This document shows positions 8,111-17,955 of a stretch of 64,000 nt of DNA, piece after piece. Source of the DNA: Arthrobacter sp. 24S4-2 (GTDB lineage: Bacteria; Actinomycetota; Actinomycetes; Actinomycetales; Micrococcaceae); assembly GCF_005280255.1 (NCBI RefSeq), contig NZ_CP040018.1, positions 496,001 to 560,000 of the forward strand, read 5' to 3'. Within the stretch, counting starts at the first letter, position 1. Each line of letters begins with the position of its first letter. The position numbers were made by a program, and so were the translations under genes. Below the pieces are notes generated by a model, which saw only the letters and a list, made by a program, of their open reading frames with translations, was not told where the DNA came from and searched no databases.

Positions 8111-9274
8111 ATGAATCCCTTAGCCATCTCTACGGCATCGCTTTCGCCCGGAGTTTCCCGCCGCAGTATGCTGCGTGGCGCTTTCGGGCTCGCTGGCCTG
8201 GCCGCAGTTGGCGGCTCACTGGCTGCCTGCGGCGGCACCTCCGCTCCGGTAGCCAGTGTCGGAACCAGCCTGACGGACATCATCGCCGGCGCCAAGAAGG
8301 AAGGCAAGGTCCAGCTCATCGCCGTTCCGGGGGATTGGGCCAATTACAAGGGCCAATTTGATGCCTTCAAGAAGAAATACGGCATCGAGACCCCGGTGGC
8401 CAACCCGGACGGCTCCAGCGCCGATGAGCTCACGGCGGTGAAGAACCTCAAGGGCCAGAACACCCAGCCGGACGTGATTGACATCGGGTATTCCTTCACC
8501 CAGCCCGCCATCGACCAGAAGTTGATTGAGGCGTACAAGCCGAGCAGCTTCGAGGACATCCCGGCTGATCTGAAAGACCCCGACGGAATGTGGGTTGGCG
8601 CCTACTACGGCGTAGTCCAGGTGGGCACCAACACCAGGAGCGTCGAAAGCCCCAAATCCTGGGATGACCTGCTGGACCCGAAATACAAGGGCAAGATCGC
8701 CCTCCCCGGTGACCCCCGCAAGGGTGCCTCATCCATCGCGGCTGTCTTCGCGGCCGCGTTGGCGCACGGCGGCAGTCTGGACAACATCCAGCCCGGCATC
8801 GACTTCTTCGAAAAACTGGCCAAGTCCGGCAACCTGGTGAGCATCACCTCCCCCGTCTCGGCCCTCAGCACCGGCCAGGCCGCCGTCGTCTTTGACTGGA
8901 ACTACAACTTCCTGGGCATGACAGGGGAGCTGGCGAAATCTGGCGCCACATTGGAAACCACGGTGTTCTCCAACGGCGTTTTTGGAAATTACTACGCCCA
9001 GCCGGTCACCGCCAAGAGCCCGCAGCCCAACGCCGCCCGGCTCTGGGTCGACTGGCTGACCAGCGACGAAGGCTCAGAGCAGTTTGCTCTGGGCGGTGCC
9101 GTACCGGCCCGCTTCGTCAAGCTCAAGGCCGCCGGCAAGCTCTCCGCAGAAGCGCTGGCCAAGCTGCCCAGCGCCGATGTGATTGCCCAGATCAAGTTCC
9201 CCACCATTGCCCAGGGCACTGCCGCCAGCCAGCTGATCATTGACCAGTGGGGCCAGAAGGTCGCCGCGCAGTGA
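8111..9274 (+). CDS. ABC transporter substrate-binding lipoprotein (phosphonate/AEP-type, PhnS-like)
   Basis: 387 aa. The signal region has a twin-arginine-like SRRSMLRG, a hydrophobic stretch and a lipobox LAAC, so the protein is predicted to be exported and lipid-anchored. The mature part is a periplasmic-binding fold of the iron(III)/2-aminoethylphosphonate group (KKYGIET, DVIDIGYSF, YKGKIALPGDPRKG, QAAVVFDWNYN). GGAG sits 7 bases before the ATG. The next gene overlaps by 4 bases. The regulator, the phosphatase-type neighbours and the two-permease layout favour an organophosphonate or phosphate-ester ligand. Fe(III) or polyamine cannot be excluded from sequence. Confidence 0.8.
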   Translation: MNPLAISTASLSPGVSRRSMLRGAFGLAGLAAVGGSLAACGGTSAPVASVGTSLTDIIAGAKKEGKVQLIAVPGDWANYKGQFDAFKKKYGIETPVANPDGSSADELTAVKNLKGQNTQPDVIDIGYSFTQPAIDQKLIEAYKPSSFEDIPADLKDPDGMWVGAYYGVVQVGTNTRSVESPKSWDDLLDPKYKGKIALPGDPRKGASSIAAVFAAALAHGGSLDNIQPGIDFFEKLAKSGNLVSITSPVSALSTGQAAVVFDWNYNFLGMTGELAKSGATLETTVFSNGVFGNYYAQPVTAKSPQPNAARLWVDWLTSDEGSEQFALGGAVPARFVKLKAAGKLSAEALAKLPSADVIAQIKFPTIAQGTAASQLIIDQWGQKVAAQ

Positions 9275-10203
9275 CCATCCAAACTGCACGCGTCATACCC
9301 GAAGCCGGTCTGCCGCCGTCGGATCCTGAATGCCCGGCGGCGGCGCGGTCACCGCGAAGCCGCAGCAGCAGTCTGCTCGGCTGGCTGGGCGCATTGCCGT
9401 ACCTGCTGTTCTTGGCAATCTTTCTCATTGCTCCGATCGCCACCAACATTTGGACCAGCTTTCAGGTGGATGGGAGTTTTTCGCTGGCCTCCATGTCACG
9501 GCTCTTCGAGCCGCAGTACCGGGATGCATTTGTGCAGACCATCAACCTTTCCCTGCTCACGGCTGGAATCGGCGGCGTGCTGGGCCTCACTCTGGCCTGG
9601 GCGTTGGCCACCAGCGAGCGGCCCAACTGGCTGCGGAATCTGGTGCTCTCTTTCTCTGCGGTGGCCTCCCAAATGGGCGGTGTGGCACTCGCGTTCGCGT
9701 TCATAGCCGCTATCGGGGTCCAGGGCCTGGTGACCCGGATGGTTCTCAGCCTGACCGGCTGGAACCTCAGCGACAGCATTCATCTGGCATCCTTTTGGGG
9801 TATCGCAATTGTGTACCTGTACTTCCAGATTCCGCTGATGGCCATTCTGATGCTACCGGCTTTCGGATCGCTGAAAAGGCAGTGGTCGGAGGCGGCATAC
9901 AGCTTGGGTGCCAGCCGCTTCCGCTATCTCAAGGATGTCGCTTTCCCCATCATGTGGCCGTCCACCATTGGTGCGCTTCTACTCCTCTTCGCCAACTCCT
10001 TCAGCGCCTATGCCACGGCCTACGCGCTGGCTGGCGGGCGGGTCAACCTGGTGCCGATCCTGATCGGATTCTTCATCTCCGGCAACGTCATGACGGATGA
10101 CAGCTTCGCCGCCGCATTGGTCACCGGGATGATCGTGATCGTGGTGCTGGCCATCGGCCTGCGGACCCTGCTGGAACGGAGAACCAACAAATGGCTGCGC
10201 TAG
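9271..10203 (+). CDS. ABC transporter permease 1 (PhnU-like)
   Basis: 310 aa with six predicted membrane helices (the first at LPYLLFLAIFLIAPIATNIW) and the binding-protein-dependent permease loop (EAAYSLGASRFRYLKDVAFP) that contacts the ATPase. The GTG at 9271 forms a GTGA overlap with the previous stop, the pattern used repeatedly in this genome. A GTG further upstream at 9247 is possible but would overlap more. It belongs with the next permease as a heterodimeric membrane channel. Confidence 0.85.
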   Translation: MTIQTARVIPEAGLPPSDPECPAAARSPRSRSSSLLGWLGALPYLLFLAIFLIAPIATNIWTSFQVDGSFSLASMSRLFEPQYRDAFVQTINLSLLTAGIGGVLGLTLAWALATSERPNWLRNLVLSFSAVASQMGGVALAFAFIAAIGVQGLVTRMVLSLTGWNLSDSIHLASFWGIAIVYLYFQIPLMAILMLPAFGSLKRQWSEAAYSLGASRFRYLKDVAFPIMWPSTIGALLLLFANSFSAYATAYALAGGRVNLVPILIGFFISGNVMTDDSFAAALVTGMIVIVVLAIGLRTLLERRTNKWLR

Positions 10204-11105
10204 ATACATCTGCTGGATCGAAACCCCTGCCCGGGCAACGCCGGCTCAGTGTGCAGAGTGCGGCCCAGGTGACCGTTTTCGCCGTCGCCCTGATTCTCTT
10301 CTTCACGCCGCTGGTGGCCTCCGCAGTATTCGGCTTCACGCTGCCGGGCAAGGGATTCACCCTGGATTCCCTTGACGCCGCGGTGCAGAACGCCGACTTC
10401 CTGTCGCAGCTGTCCACCACGCTGCAGCTGGCCGTGCTCAGCACTCTGGCGTCTCTGCTGCTTCTGGTTCCGACTCTGCTCTTTCTGCACCTCCGGGCAC
10501 CCAAGCTGCTGCCGATCACCGAATGGCTCTCCGTGATCCCGTATGTCGTGCCGGCTATTGCCCTGGTGAGCGGCGCCAATCTGTTCTTCCGCAGCGTGGC
10601 ACCCAGCTTTCTGGTGAGCACCTACTCGTTGGTGCCGTTCTATGTGGTGCTGACCCTGCCTCTGGTGTATCGGACGCTGGACGCAGGCATTCGTTCGCTG
10701 GACATCCGGACCCTGTTTGCGGCCAGCGCCAGCCTGGGAGCCACGCCCGCGCAGACTCTGGTGCGGATTATTCTGCCAAATCTGCGCGCCGCGCTGCTGG
10801 GGGCAAGCCTGCTTTCCTGCGCGCTGGCACTGGGCGAATATGCGCTGGCCAGCCTGCTGCTGCACTCCACGTTCCCGGTATTCATGGTGCAGGTGGGTAT
10901 GAATCAACCCCGCGCCGCCGCCGCGCTGTCTTTCCTGGCAATTGTCGTCACCTGGTTACTGCTGATGACACTCTCAAGCGCGTCCACCAGGCGGAAGAAG
11001 AAACAACGCTCCACACAATTCAAGCGGCAGGTCGCCAAAGACCTGCCCCCCAAAGAGTTCGCCCCCGCGGGGCCGCCCTCCTTTACGAAAGGTAGATCCC
11101 GATGA
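10191..11105 (+). CDS. ABC transporter permease 2 (PhnV-like)
   Basis: 304 aa, six predicted helices and the coupling loop (FAASASLGATPAQTLVRIIL). It overlaps permease 1 by 13 bases and the ATPase by 4, so translation is coupled. The C-terminus is a hydrophilic basic tail (STRRKKKQRS...). Together with permease 1 it would form the channel for the lipoprotein-delivered substrate. Confidence 0.85.
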   Translation: MAALDTSAGSKPLPGQRRLSVQSAAQVTVFAVALILFFTPLVASAVFGFTLPGKGFTLDSLDAAVQNADFLSQLSTTLQLAVLSTLASLLLLVPTLLFLHLRAPKLLPITEWLSVIPYVVPAIALVSGANLFFRSVAPSFLVSTYSLVPFYVVLTLPLVYRTLDAGIRSLDIRTLFAASASLGATPAQTLVRIILPNLRAALLGASLLSCALALGEYALASLLLHSTFPVFMVQVGMNQPRAAAALSFLAIVVTWLLLMTLSSASTRRKKKQRSTQFKRQVAKDLPPKEFAPAGPPSFTKGRSR

Positions 11106-12186
11106 CACGGGAAGCCGCAGAAGTTTCATTGACCGGAATCACCAAGAGTTTCGGCGGACGGACGGTGCTGGACAATCTGGATCTGACCCTCGACGGCGGA
11201 GAGCTGCTGGCACTCCTGGGGCCCTCCGGCTGCGGAAAGACCACCATACTGCGAGTCCTGGCCGGCCTGGAGTCCCCGGACGCAGGTACGGTACGGATTG
11301 CCGACCGTGACGTGACCCGGACCAGTGTGCGCAACCGCGGCATCGGAATTGTGTTTCAGGCGTACAGCCTGTTCCCCCATATGACTTCCGTGGAAAACGT
11401 CGCGTACGGGCTGCGGATCAGCGGTGCCAGCCTGGGCAGACGCACGGAGCGCGCCACGGAACTTCTCGAGACCGTGGGGCTGCAGGAGCACCGGGACAAG
11501 TACCCCAGCAGCTCTCCGGTGGCCAGCAGCAGCGCGTTGCCCTGGCACGTGCGCTGGCGATCGAGCCGCGCGTGCTGCTCCTAGACGAGCCTCTCTCTGC
11601 ACTTGATGCCAAGGTCCGCGTTCGTCTGAGGGAGGAAATCAGGCGGATCCAGACGCAATCAGGGACCACCACCCTCCTGGTCACCCACGACCAGGAAGAA
11701 GCACTGACCGTGGCGGACCGTGTGGGCGTGATGCTCAATGGCAGGATCGAGCAGCTAGGCACGCCGGAGGACGTCTACCAGCGCCCGCGGACCGCTTTCA
11801 TCTCGGAGTTCGTAGGAGCGGTGAACCGCATTCCGGCGACCCGGGAAGGTGGCCTGGTGGTGGTGCTAGGCCGGCGGCTGACCATTTCCAACCCGGCCCA
11901 GGCCGCTTTGCCGGCCACAGCATTGGAGGCTCTGGTGCGGCCGGAGGACCTGGAGTTAAGCGCCCAAGGTGACGGACCCGGCGTCATCAGTTCCCTGGTG
12001 CTGCGCGGCGCCGTGACAAGCATCAATATTGAACTTGACGGCTCCTGCCTGCGCGTGGACCTGCCTTCGCATCTGGCGGCCGACTACACCATTGCCCAGC
12101 GCGTTGCCGTTGCCCCCCGCCGCAGGACTGCGCTGGTGGATGGAGCCCGCCACGGCGCGCCGGCCAAGGAAGAGGACGCCGCGTGA
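11102..12186 (+). pseudogene. ABC transporter ATPase (PhnT/PotA-like), frameshifted
   Basis: The first frame (11102-11506) carries Walker A GPSGCGKTT and the Q-loop (IVFQAYSLFPHM). From 11507 the other frame gives QQLSGGQQQRVALARAL, Walker B VLLLDEPLSALDAK, the H-loop (LLVTHDQEEA) and a C-terminal TOBE-like domain ending at 12186. The break falls in CCCC at 11503-11506; one more C restores a 361-aa protein of normal length. The gene is otherwise clean with perfect operon overlaps (ATGA, GTGA), so a sequencing error or very recent mutation is more likely than old decay. Confidence 0.85.
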
Positions 12187-12992
12187 GCCCGAAAGTTTGT
12201 CTGGTGGGCATCGATGGCCTGCGCCTGGACATAGCGCGAGGCAGCGGCCAGATGCCAACACTAGAAGCGGTGATCGCCGACGGAGTGTTCAACGAGCTGC
12301 AGATGGAGGTGCCGACGCTTTCCGGACCTGGCTGGTCCACGCTGCTGACAGGCCGCCCCCATGCAGACCATCAGGTCAAGGACAACCACTTCGTGGGCCA
12401 TGCCCTGCTGCACTGCCCGGATCTTCTCAGCCAGGCCTACTTCGCTGACCAAAGCACCACTACCCTGGCCGCCGCAGGCTGGCCCCCGCTGGTGGACCCG
12501 TCCGGTACCGGCCCGGTGATCTGGGAGCGACGCGAGCAGCAGCGCTCCGGACAGCACCGGGTGATAGCCCGCGACGGCGAGACCTACGGCTACAAGCTCG
12601 TGGATGCCGAGATCGCGGAACATGCCGTCGCCGGGATTTCGGGCTACGGGCCGGATGCGTCGTTTATCTACTTCTGCGACGCTGATGACGAGGGCCATGT
12701 TTATGGGCCGCATACACCGGAGTATGCGGCAGCAATGGGCCGGGTGGACAACCATCTGGCGCGGATTCAATCCGCCATCCGACACCGGGTTGAGGTTCTG
12801 GGCGAGGATTGGATCCTGGTGCTGACCACGGACCACGGCCACCGGGATGAGGGCGGACACGGCGGCGACAGCCAGGTGGAGCGGACATCCTTTGTGGCAG
12901 CCACCCGCTTCGGCGGCTCCCTGGCGGACTGGCCCACCCAGCTCACGCCCGGCCAACTTGTCCCCCTGCTGCTGAGCTGCCTCTCCGCCTAA
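12183..12992 (+). CDS. Alkaline-phosphatase-superfamily hydrolase (NPP / phosphonoacetate-hydrolase type)
   Basis: 269 aa. Metal and active-site motifs of the alkaline phosphatase / nucleotide pyrophosphatase superfamily are visible: the first metal Asp in VGIDGLRLD, the nucleophile region TLSGPGWSTLLTG, and the C-terminal metal ligands D..GH and TTDHGHRDEGGHGG. There is no signal peptide, so it acts inside the cell. The GTG at 12183 overlaps the ATPase stop by 4 bases. As the last gene of the importer operon it probably cleaves the imported phosphodiester or phosphonate, with the HAD enzyme taking the next step (inference). Substrate unknown. Confidence 0.78.
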   Translation: MSPKVCLVGIDGLRLDIARGSGQMPTLEAVIADGVFNELQMEVPTLSGPGWSTLLTGRPHADHQVKDNHFVGHALLHCPDLLSQAYFADQSTTTLAAAGWPPLVDPSGTGPVIWERREQQRSGQHRVIARDGETYGYKLVDAEIAEHAVAGISGYGPDASFIYFCDADDEGHVYGPHTPEYAAAMGRVDNHLARIQSAIRHRVEVLGEDWILVLTTDHGHRDEGGHGGDSQVERTSFVAATRFGGSLADWPTQLTPGQLVPLLLSCLSA

Positions 12993-13106
12993 CGTTTCTC
13001 GGCGGCGGGGCTTCCGGTGTCCTGCGGGTGACGGATTCATCCGTGGACAGACAGGTCCAGCCGGCCCTACTTGCCGTCGCTGGGGTGGGTTGTCTGTCGT
13101 CCCGGC

Positions 13107-13140
13107 ATGTGCCCCCGACCTGTGGTCGGGGGCACATTTA
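13107..13140 (+). terminator. Terminator of the organophosphate-type operon
   Basis: A 14-bp perfect stem (13107-13120 with 13124-13137) around TGT, then TTTA. It is about 115 bases after the hydrolase stop. Apart from this hairpin, 12993-13406 shows no recognisable gene on either strand. Confidence 0.7.
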
Positions 13141-13406
13141 CAGTTCTCCGAACCGGCGGCGTGAGTTTCCATCCCGATCTTCCCCCGTGCCCGGAGGGTC
13201 ATCCGTGCACGGCGCGGCCAATCTGACGCTCCAGCCACAGGGAAGCCTGGGTATGCATGGCGTGGGCTGCCGCCGGAATGTCCCGACACCCCACCGCGCT
13301 GTTTGTCGTCGGGGACGGCGGTGCCTGCCTCCGCTAAGGGAATCGCCCAACCGCAAGTTCTCCCGGCCAAGCGGCACCGGCGGACTGCATGGAGGGTCCG
13401 CTGGCT

Positions 13407-14585
13407 CTACTTTTCGCTTGTGGTTGCCTCTATCGATTCCCGGTGGAAGTCGGTGTGCCACACGTCCGTCTCACCGGTGTTGTCGGTGACCATGTATTCG
13501 GGCCACCGATCGAACGCGGAGCAGGGATGAGAGATGCCAAACTCCACGATATCGGTGACGTTGATTCCCCTGGCCCCGGTCAGGACGGCATGGTGGTCAA
13601 AGAGTTTTGCGACGCAAGCCGTCGCGTCCGGTTTGCTGGCGCCTTCCGCGGTCCGGACGGTTAACACTGTTGGCAGGCCGGCGTCGTAGGGCAGGTCGCG
13701 TTTGCCCGCCCCAACAATGACCATCCCGTCCTCCGGTGCGGACAGAACCACCGCCTGGACGGCGAGAGCAGGGATGAGTCCAGGGACGGGGCTGACGCCC
13801 GCGTAGGTGCCATGGTCGTGTGTGACGTAACAGCCCGAACGCAACAACCGGACAGTGCCGGGCACATCGGAGTCGGTGGGAAGGAACTCGATAACGCGGT
13901 CGGGGAACGCAGAACCGCCCATGGAGTAGACCGGGTTCGGCGTGTCGAACAGGTCCGCGACGGAGAAGTAGACATCCCGCACACTGCGGCAGTGGTCATC
14001 GACAGCGACCACAATCTCTTGGTCGCGACTGTTGGGAACCACACCTTCGTAGCCGGCTACACCGACGAGGCGGAGTCCGCCAGTTGAGCAGACCAGTTCG
14101 GCAACAGACCGGGCCGCGCTGGTGCTTCTTAGCCCGGTCCGGCCGCCGGCAGCGCCGACGTCGAGGAGAACTTCCAGGGCGACGGCAGAAGTACCAAAGA
14201 GGCTGGCGGCAGCGGCGACTCCTTCCTTGGAATCCACGAAAATGCGGATCTGCCGTGTCGGATCCTCCGTGAGCCACGCGTGAATACGGTTGAGGCCGTG
14301 GCGGTCAACCACCTGATTAGCGATCAGAATGTTGCGATAGCCCCAGTCGATAAGGGTGCCGGCCTGGTCAACGGTGGCAACGGTGACCCCGTTCGCACCC
14401 GCGTCCGCCTGCCGCCTAATAATAGGGGCAGACATGGTCGTTTTGACGTGCGGGGCGAGCACCACATTCCGGCTCTCACACCAGGCGGCCATGACTGCGA
14501 TGTTGTGATCGAGGGCGTCCCGGTCGAGCCGGAGGTGCGGATACGCGAGGGCCTTCACCTCCATCGGCCTGTGACGATCTGGCAT
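13407..14585 (-). CDS. D-serine dehydratase / D-threonine aldolase-like PLP enzyme (DSD1 family)
   Basis: About 392 aa. An alanine-racemase-type barrel holds the PLP lysine in APHVKTTM near the N-terminus. The C-terminal D-serine-dehydratase-like domain contains His and Cys in GISHPCSAF, the zinc ligands of this family. Family members deaminate D-serine to pyruvate and ammonia or cleave D-3-hydroxy amino acids. The start is uncertain: ATG 14585 (MPDRHRPMEV) is preferred; TTG 14618 and ATG 14564 are possible and none has a strong ribosome site. It faces away from the Lrp-type regulator/MFS/alr/ald group and fits a D-amino-acid catabolic role. Confidence 0.8.
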   Translation of the reverse strand: MPDRHRPMEVKALAYPHLRLDRDALDHNIAVMAAWCESRNVVLAPHVKTTMSAPIIRRQADAGANGVTVATVDQAGTLIDWGYRNILIANQVVDRHGLNRIHAWLTEDPTRQIRIFVDSKEGVAAAASLFGTSAVALEVLLDVGAAGGRTGLRSTSAARSVAELVCSTGGLRLVGVAGYEGVVPNSRDQEIVVAVDDHCRSVRDVYFSVADLFDTPNPVYSMGGSAFPDRVIEFLPTDSDVPGTVRLLRSGCYVTHDHGTYAGVSPVPGLIPALAVQAVVLSAPEDGMVIVGAGKRDLPYDAGLPTVLTVRTAEGASKPDATACVAKLFDHHAVLTGARGINVTDIVEFGISHPCSAFDRWPEYMVTDNTGETDVWHTDFHRESIEATTSEK

Positions 14586-14800
14586 GGCCCGGCGATCCGC
14601 GTTCTTTCCATTCAGCAACTTTACAACTGCCGACGCACAGCAACCGGATCGGAGGTCTCTGTCCTTTCAGGTGCGGATGGCTGGCATGCCGAGGTTGGTT
14701 GGGCCACGGCTGGCCAGCCGTTGCGCGTCGGCGCGCTTCTCTTGGAGGAATCGGCTGAGTGGACAGCCGCGCATGTGCGGGTTGAGTCTCGTGCCGAGGA

Positions 14801-15300
14801 CGGATCCGTCTCTATCGGGAATCGGCACCGTTCGCGCGCCAGGCACACATCCGGCGCCGACTTCCCCATGCACTTCAAGAGGGCGCTTTGACCCTGCACT
14901 ACCAGCCAATAAGGCATCTGGCGACGGGAAGGGACTGCGGTGTCCAGCCGCTTCTGCGCTGGACCGACAGCGAACTTGGACCCGTAGCCCCGGCCGAGTT
15001 TATCCCCGTGGCCCAACACACTGGGGAGATCCACGACATCGATAGCTGGGTCGTGGACCAGGCCTGCGCACAGGCCCGGCTCTGGACAGACGCAGGAACG
15101 CCGCTGAAGATCGTCAATTACGGGACTTCCCCTGGGCTGCCGTGCAGCTTCGGGAACTGGTCGACGCCGGTATCGGCGTAGCGTTGGACGATTACGGGAC
15201 CGGCCATTCGTCCCTGTCATTGCTGCGGGAGCTGCCACTGACCGCCGTGAAAATCGACGAGTCCCTCATCGACACCATAGACGCCCTGGCTGCTTCGAGT
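14801..15300 (+). pseudogene. EAL-domain (c-di-GMP phosphodiesterase) remnant
   Basis: Frame one (14801-~15117) reads RRLPHALQEGALTLHYQPI, LLRWTDSELGPVAPAEFIPV and SWVVDQACAQARLW, the start of an EAL domain. The usual ~60 residues with the metal-binding Glu/Asn are then missing. From 15142 another frame gives LRELVDAGIGVALDDYGTGH and SSLSLLRELPLTAVKID, the late EAL segment with the DDYGTG metal-binding motif. An internal deletion plus frame change has destroyed it, and no GGDEF domain remains upstream. Confidence 0.65.
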
Positions 15301-15421
15301 TCGTTGGGGGAACTCAGACGATGGGCCTGCGGAGTTACCGGAACCCCAAGGTTGCCGTTCCGGGGGCTGGAGATCGCATGAAGGAAACGCTCACCGTCTT
15401 GACGTCCGTAGTTGAAAGCGT

Positions 15422-16450
15422 CTAGTTGGTCTGGCTGTACCAAGGATCAACCGGAATCACTCTTCCCCCGCGTCCGTCTTCTTCAACTAGTCGTCCATAG
15501 ACTTTGACGGGGCGCAGGACGAGTCTTCGGTCGTTGATCCGAACACTGGGAAAATCTGCCCCTAGCCTAATGAAGAGCCGCTCAAGATGGCTCAACGAGT
15601 TGGTTCCAAGAATCAGGATGACGTTGCTTGCGCTGGCCACGGCAGCACAGAAACGCGTCTCGGGCCACTCGCCGACAATCCTGCCGAAGGTTTGCACCTG
15701 CGCGTCAGGCACCTCCAGCAGCAGAAGCGAGGAAGTGGGGAAGCCGAACAGAGGACGGGCTACATCACAGCGGAAGGTGATCTCACCGGAACGGAGCAGC
15801 AGGCTGATCCGGCGCCGTATGGCGTACGCGGAAGCGCCGAGTTCCGCTGAAAGGTCTTCATAGCCTCGTCTTCCATCTTTGCCCAGGGCCAGGAACAACG
15901 GACGATCGGCCAGACCGAGGTGAGGGATCCCGGTGCGGAGTGGGTCTAAGACCAGCTTCATGACGCCAGTTTGACGAGAAGAAATAATTCCCTGACGCCA
16001 GACGACACCACCGAACATACTGCCGAAAACGTTGGTCCGGACCCGGAGAACACCCTCTTCCAGAGCCAGATCATGGAGCAGCGTGTGAGAGATCGAGGCA
16101 GTGTCCGGAGCTAAAACTATGCAATACACCTGGAAGTCTCCGGTGGTCACGCCGGCAGTAATCACATCAGGCCGTTCGGCCAGTCGTCGCGCCACTGCGA
16201 GTTCCTGAGATGGGGAACACCGCACCTCGATAAAAGCACCCAGGGAGCTCTGCGGACTCAGGGCAATGGTGGACCAGGCCAGGCCGCTCTCCACCAGCTT
16301 CTGCCAGCGGCGCGAAAGCGTGAGCGCGGAAGAATCCAGAACCCGTGCAACCGTTGCCCAGGAAGCGCGCGAATTTATCTGAAGCGCATCAACAAGTTCG
16401 GCATCGACTTCGTCCGGAACAGGCGAATCCAGAGGATCCGGGATCTTCAC
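15422..16450 (-). CDS. Double-unit Lrp/AsnC-family regulator
   Basis: 342 aa made of two tandem AsnC units. Helix-turn-helix 1 (residues ~15-60, LQINSRASWATVARVLDSSA) is followed by a ligand-binding RAM-like domain, then a second HTH (~190-235, EDLSAELGASAYAIRRRISL) and a second RAM domain. The GTG at 16450 is chosen because TAGGAGAT sits 6-7 bases before it; the frame is open to 16501 without a ribosome site. It is divergent from the MFS/M81/alr/ald operon. Lrp-type AldR proteins control ald in other actinobacteria, so this is the likely local switch responding to alanine or a related amino acid (inference). Confidence 0.85.
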   Translation of the reverse strand: MKIPDPLDSPVPDEVDAELVDALQINSRASWATVARVLDSSALTLSRRWQKLVESGLAWSTIALSPQSSLGAFIEVRCSPSQELAVARRLAERPDVITAGVTTGDFQVYCIVLAPDTASISHTLLHDLALEEGVLRVRTNVFGSMFGGVVWRQGIISSRQTGVMKLVLDPLRTGIPHLGLADRPLFLALGKDGRRGYEDLSAELGASAYAIRRRISLLLRSGEITFRCDVARPLFGFPTSSLLLLEVPDAQVQTFGRIVGEWPETRFCAAVASASNVILILGTNSLSHLERLFIRLGADFPSVRINDRRLVLRPVKVYGRLVEEDGRGGRVIPVDPWYSQTN

Positions 16451-16584
16451 GTTATCTCCTAAACCTTCAAAAGTTCGTGGAATTTTGTTCAAAAGTTTCA
16501 TTTCCGGGCCGTCTCCCGAAACGGATCTAGTCTACTCGCATAAGCGTTCGTGATCTCGAACACACCTTTCGCAAAGGGAAAACC

Positions 16585-17955
16585 GTGTCCAATCATCCAA
16601 TCAAGTCCCCTGCAGTGGCCAGCCGACCAGCTGAAGCCGCGGTCTACCGCAAAATCAGCCTGCGCCTGCTGCCGTTTCTTCTTCTGCTCTACACGTTCGC
16701 CTATCTCGACAGGGTGAACATCGGCTTCGCAAAGCTCCACATGTCCACAGATATCGGCCTCAGTGAGGCCGCATACGGTTTGGGCGCCGGGCTGTTCTTC
16801 CTCGGATATGCCCTCTTCGAAGTGCCCAGTAACCTCCTGCTGGTACGAATCGGAATCAAGAAGACCATCATGCGCATCATGTGTCTGTGGGGGTTGACCG
16901 CAGCAGCCATGGCCTTTGTCCAGAACGAGACAGCCTTTTACGTCCTGCGTCTGCTGCTGGGAGTCTTTGAAGCGGGATTCGCTCCCGGAATCATTTTCTA
17001 TCTCACGTACTGGTACTCGACCAAGCGCATGGCCGGGGCCATGGCTATCTTCATGCTGGCGGGCCCCATCGGCTCCATGATCGGGGGCCTTTCTCAACCT
17101 TCCTCATGGAATCATTCCAGGGTGTCGGCGGCTTTGCCGGCTGGCAGTGGATGTTCCTGGCCCAAGGCCTGCCGTGTCTTGTCCTGGCTTTCCTCGTCTG
17201 GAAGTACCTGGACGATTCGCCTCGGCAGGCCAAATGGCTGACCCCGACAGAGTAAGGACATCCTGGAACGCAGTATTGCTGCCAGCAACACAGAAGACAC
17301 CGCCGGCGGCAAACACGGAGCACACAGCTTCCGCGCAGTCCTCCGTGACCGCAAAGTGTACGCATTCTCCTTTGCATACTTCGCACTGATCAGCGGAATC
17401 TATGCCATCAGTTTTTGGCTGCCGACCATCCTTAAGGACAACGGCGTCACCAGCATCCTTCAGGTCGGATGGCTGACAGCCATCCCCTACGCCGTAACAA
17501 TCATCGCCATGGTCATGATCGGACGAAGTTCAGACAAAACGCGCGAACGGAAATGGCATGCCGTGACTCCAGCCGTGCTTGCCGCTGCCGGACTGCTGAC
17601 CGCAGCATTCACTTCATCCATTTTCGGAGTGTCATTCGTCGGAATGATCATTGCCACCGCCTGCCTCTGGGGCGCATACACAGTCTTCTGGGCCTTGCCG
17701 GCGGCCCATCTGAAAGGAACCGCGGCGGCCGGCGGAATTGCCCTGATAAACAGCATCGGCCTGCTGGGCGGTTTCGTCAGTCCGTTCATCATCGGCATCA
17801 TCAAAGACGCCACGGGAAGCACCCAATACGGGCTCGTCTTCATCGTCATCCTGGTCCTCGCCGGCGCTGCCGTTCTCTTCCGCACGCTGTCAGGCACGAA
17901 GCTCCCCGCTGAGACGCCGCCGGCACCTGCCGCAGACAGAATCGAGACCCTGTGA
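16585..17955 (+). pseudogene. MFS transporter (ACS family), two compensating frameshifts
   Basis: A 12-helix major-facilitator carrier of the anion:cation symporter type (YLDRVNIGFAKLHM, GYALFEVPSN, later SFWLPTILKDNGV and ALPAAHLKGTAAAGGIALIN). The frame is lost at 17087-17091 (GGGGGCCTTT, one C short) and regained at an extra T in GAGTAAGG (17253). The middle frame reads STFLMESFQGVGGFAGWQWM and continues normally. Net length is that of a normal ~457-residue carrier. The GTG start has AAAGGGAAAA upstream. It lies first in the operon and probably imports the D-amino acid or peptide-like substrate. Confidence 0.8.

Noticed and set aside
13138..13461. Possible small minus-strand gene before the DSD1-like gene
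   Set aside because: Pro/Arg-rich, no ribosome site, no homology pattern; overlaps the 3' end of the DSD1-like gene.
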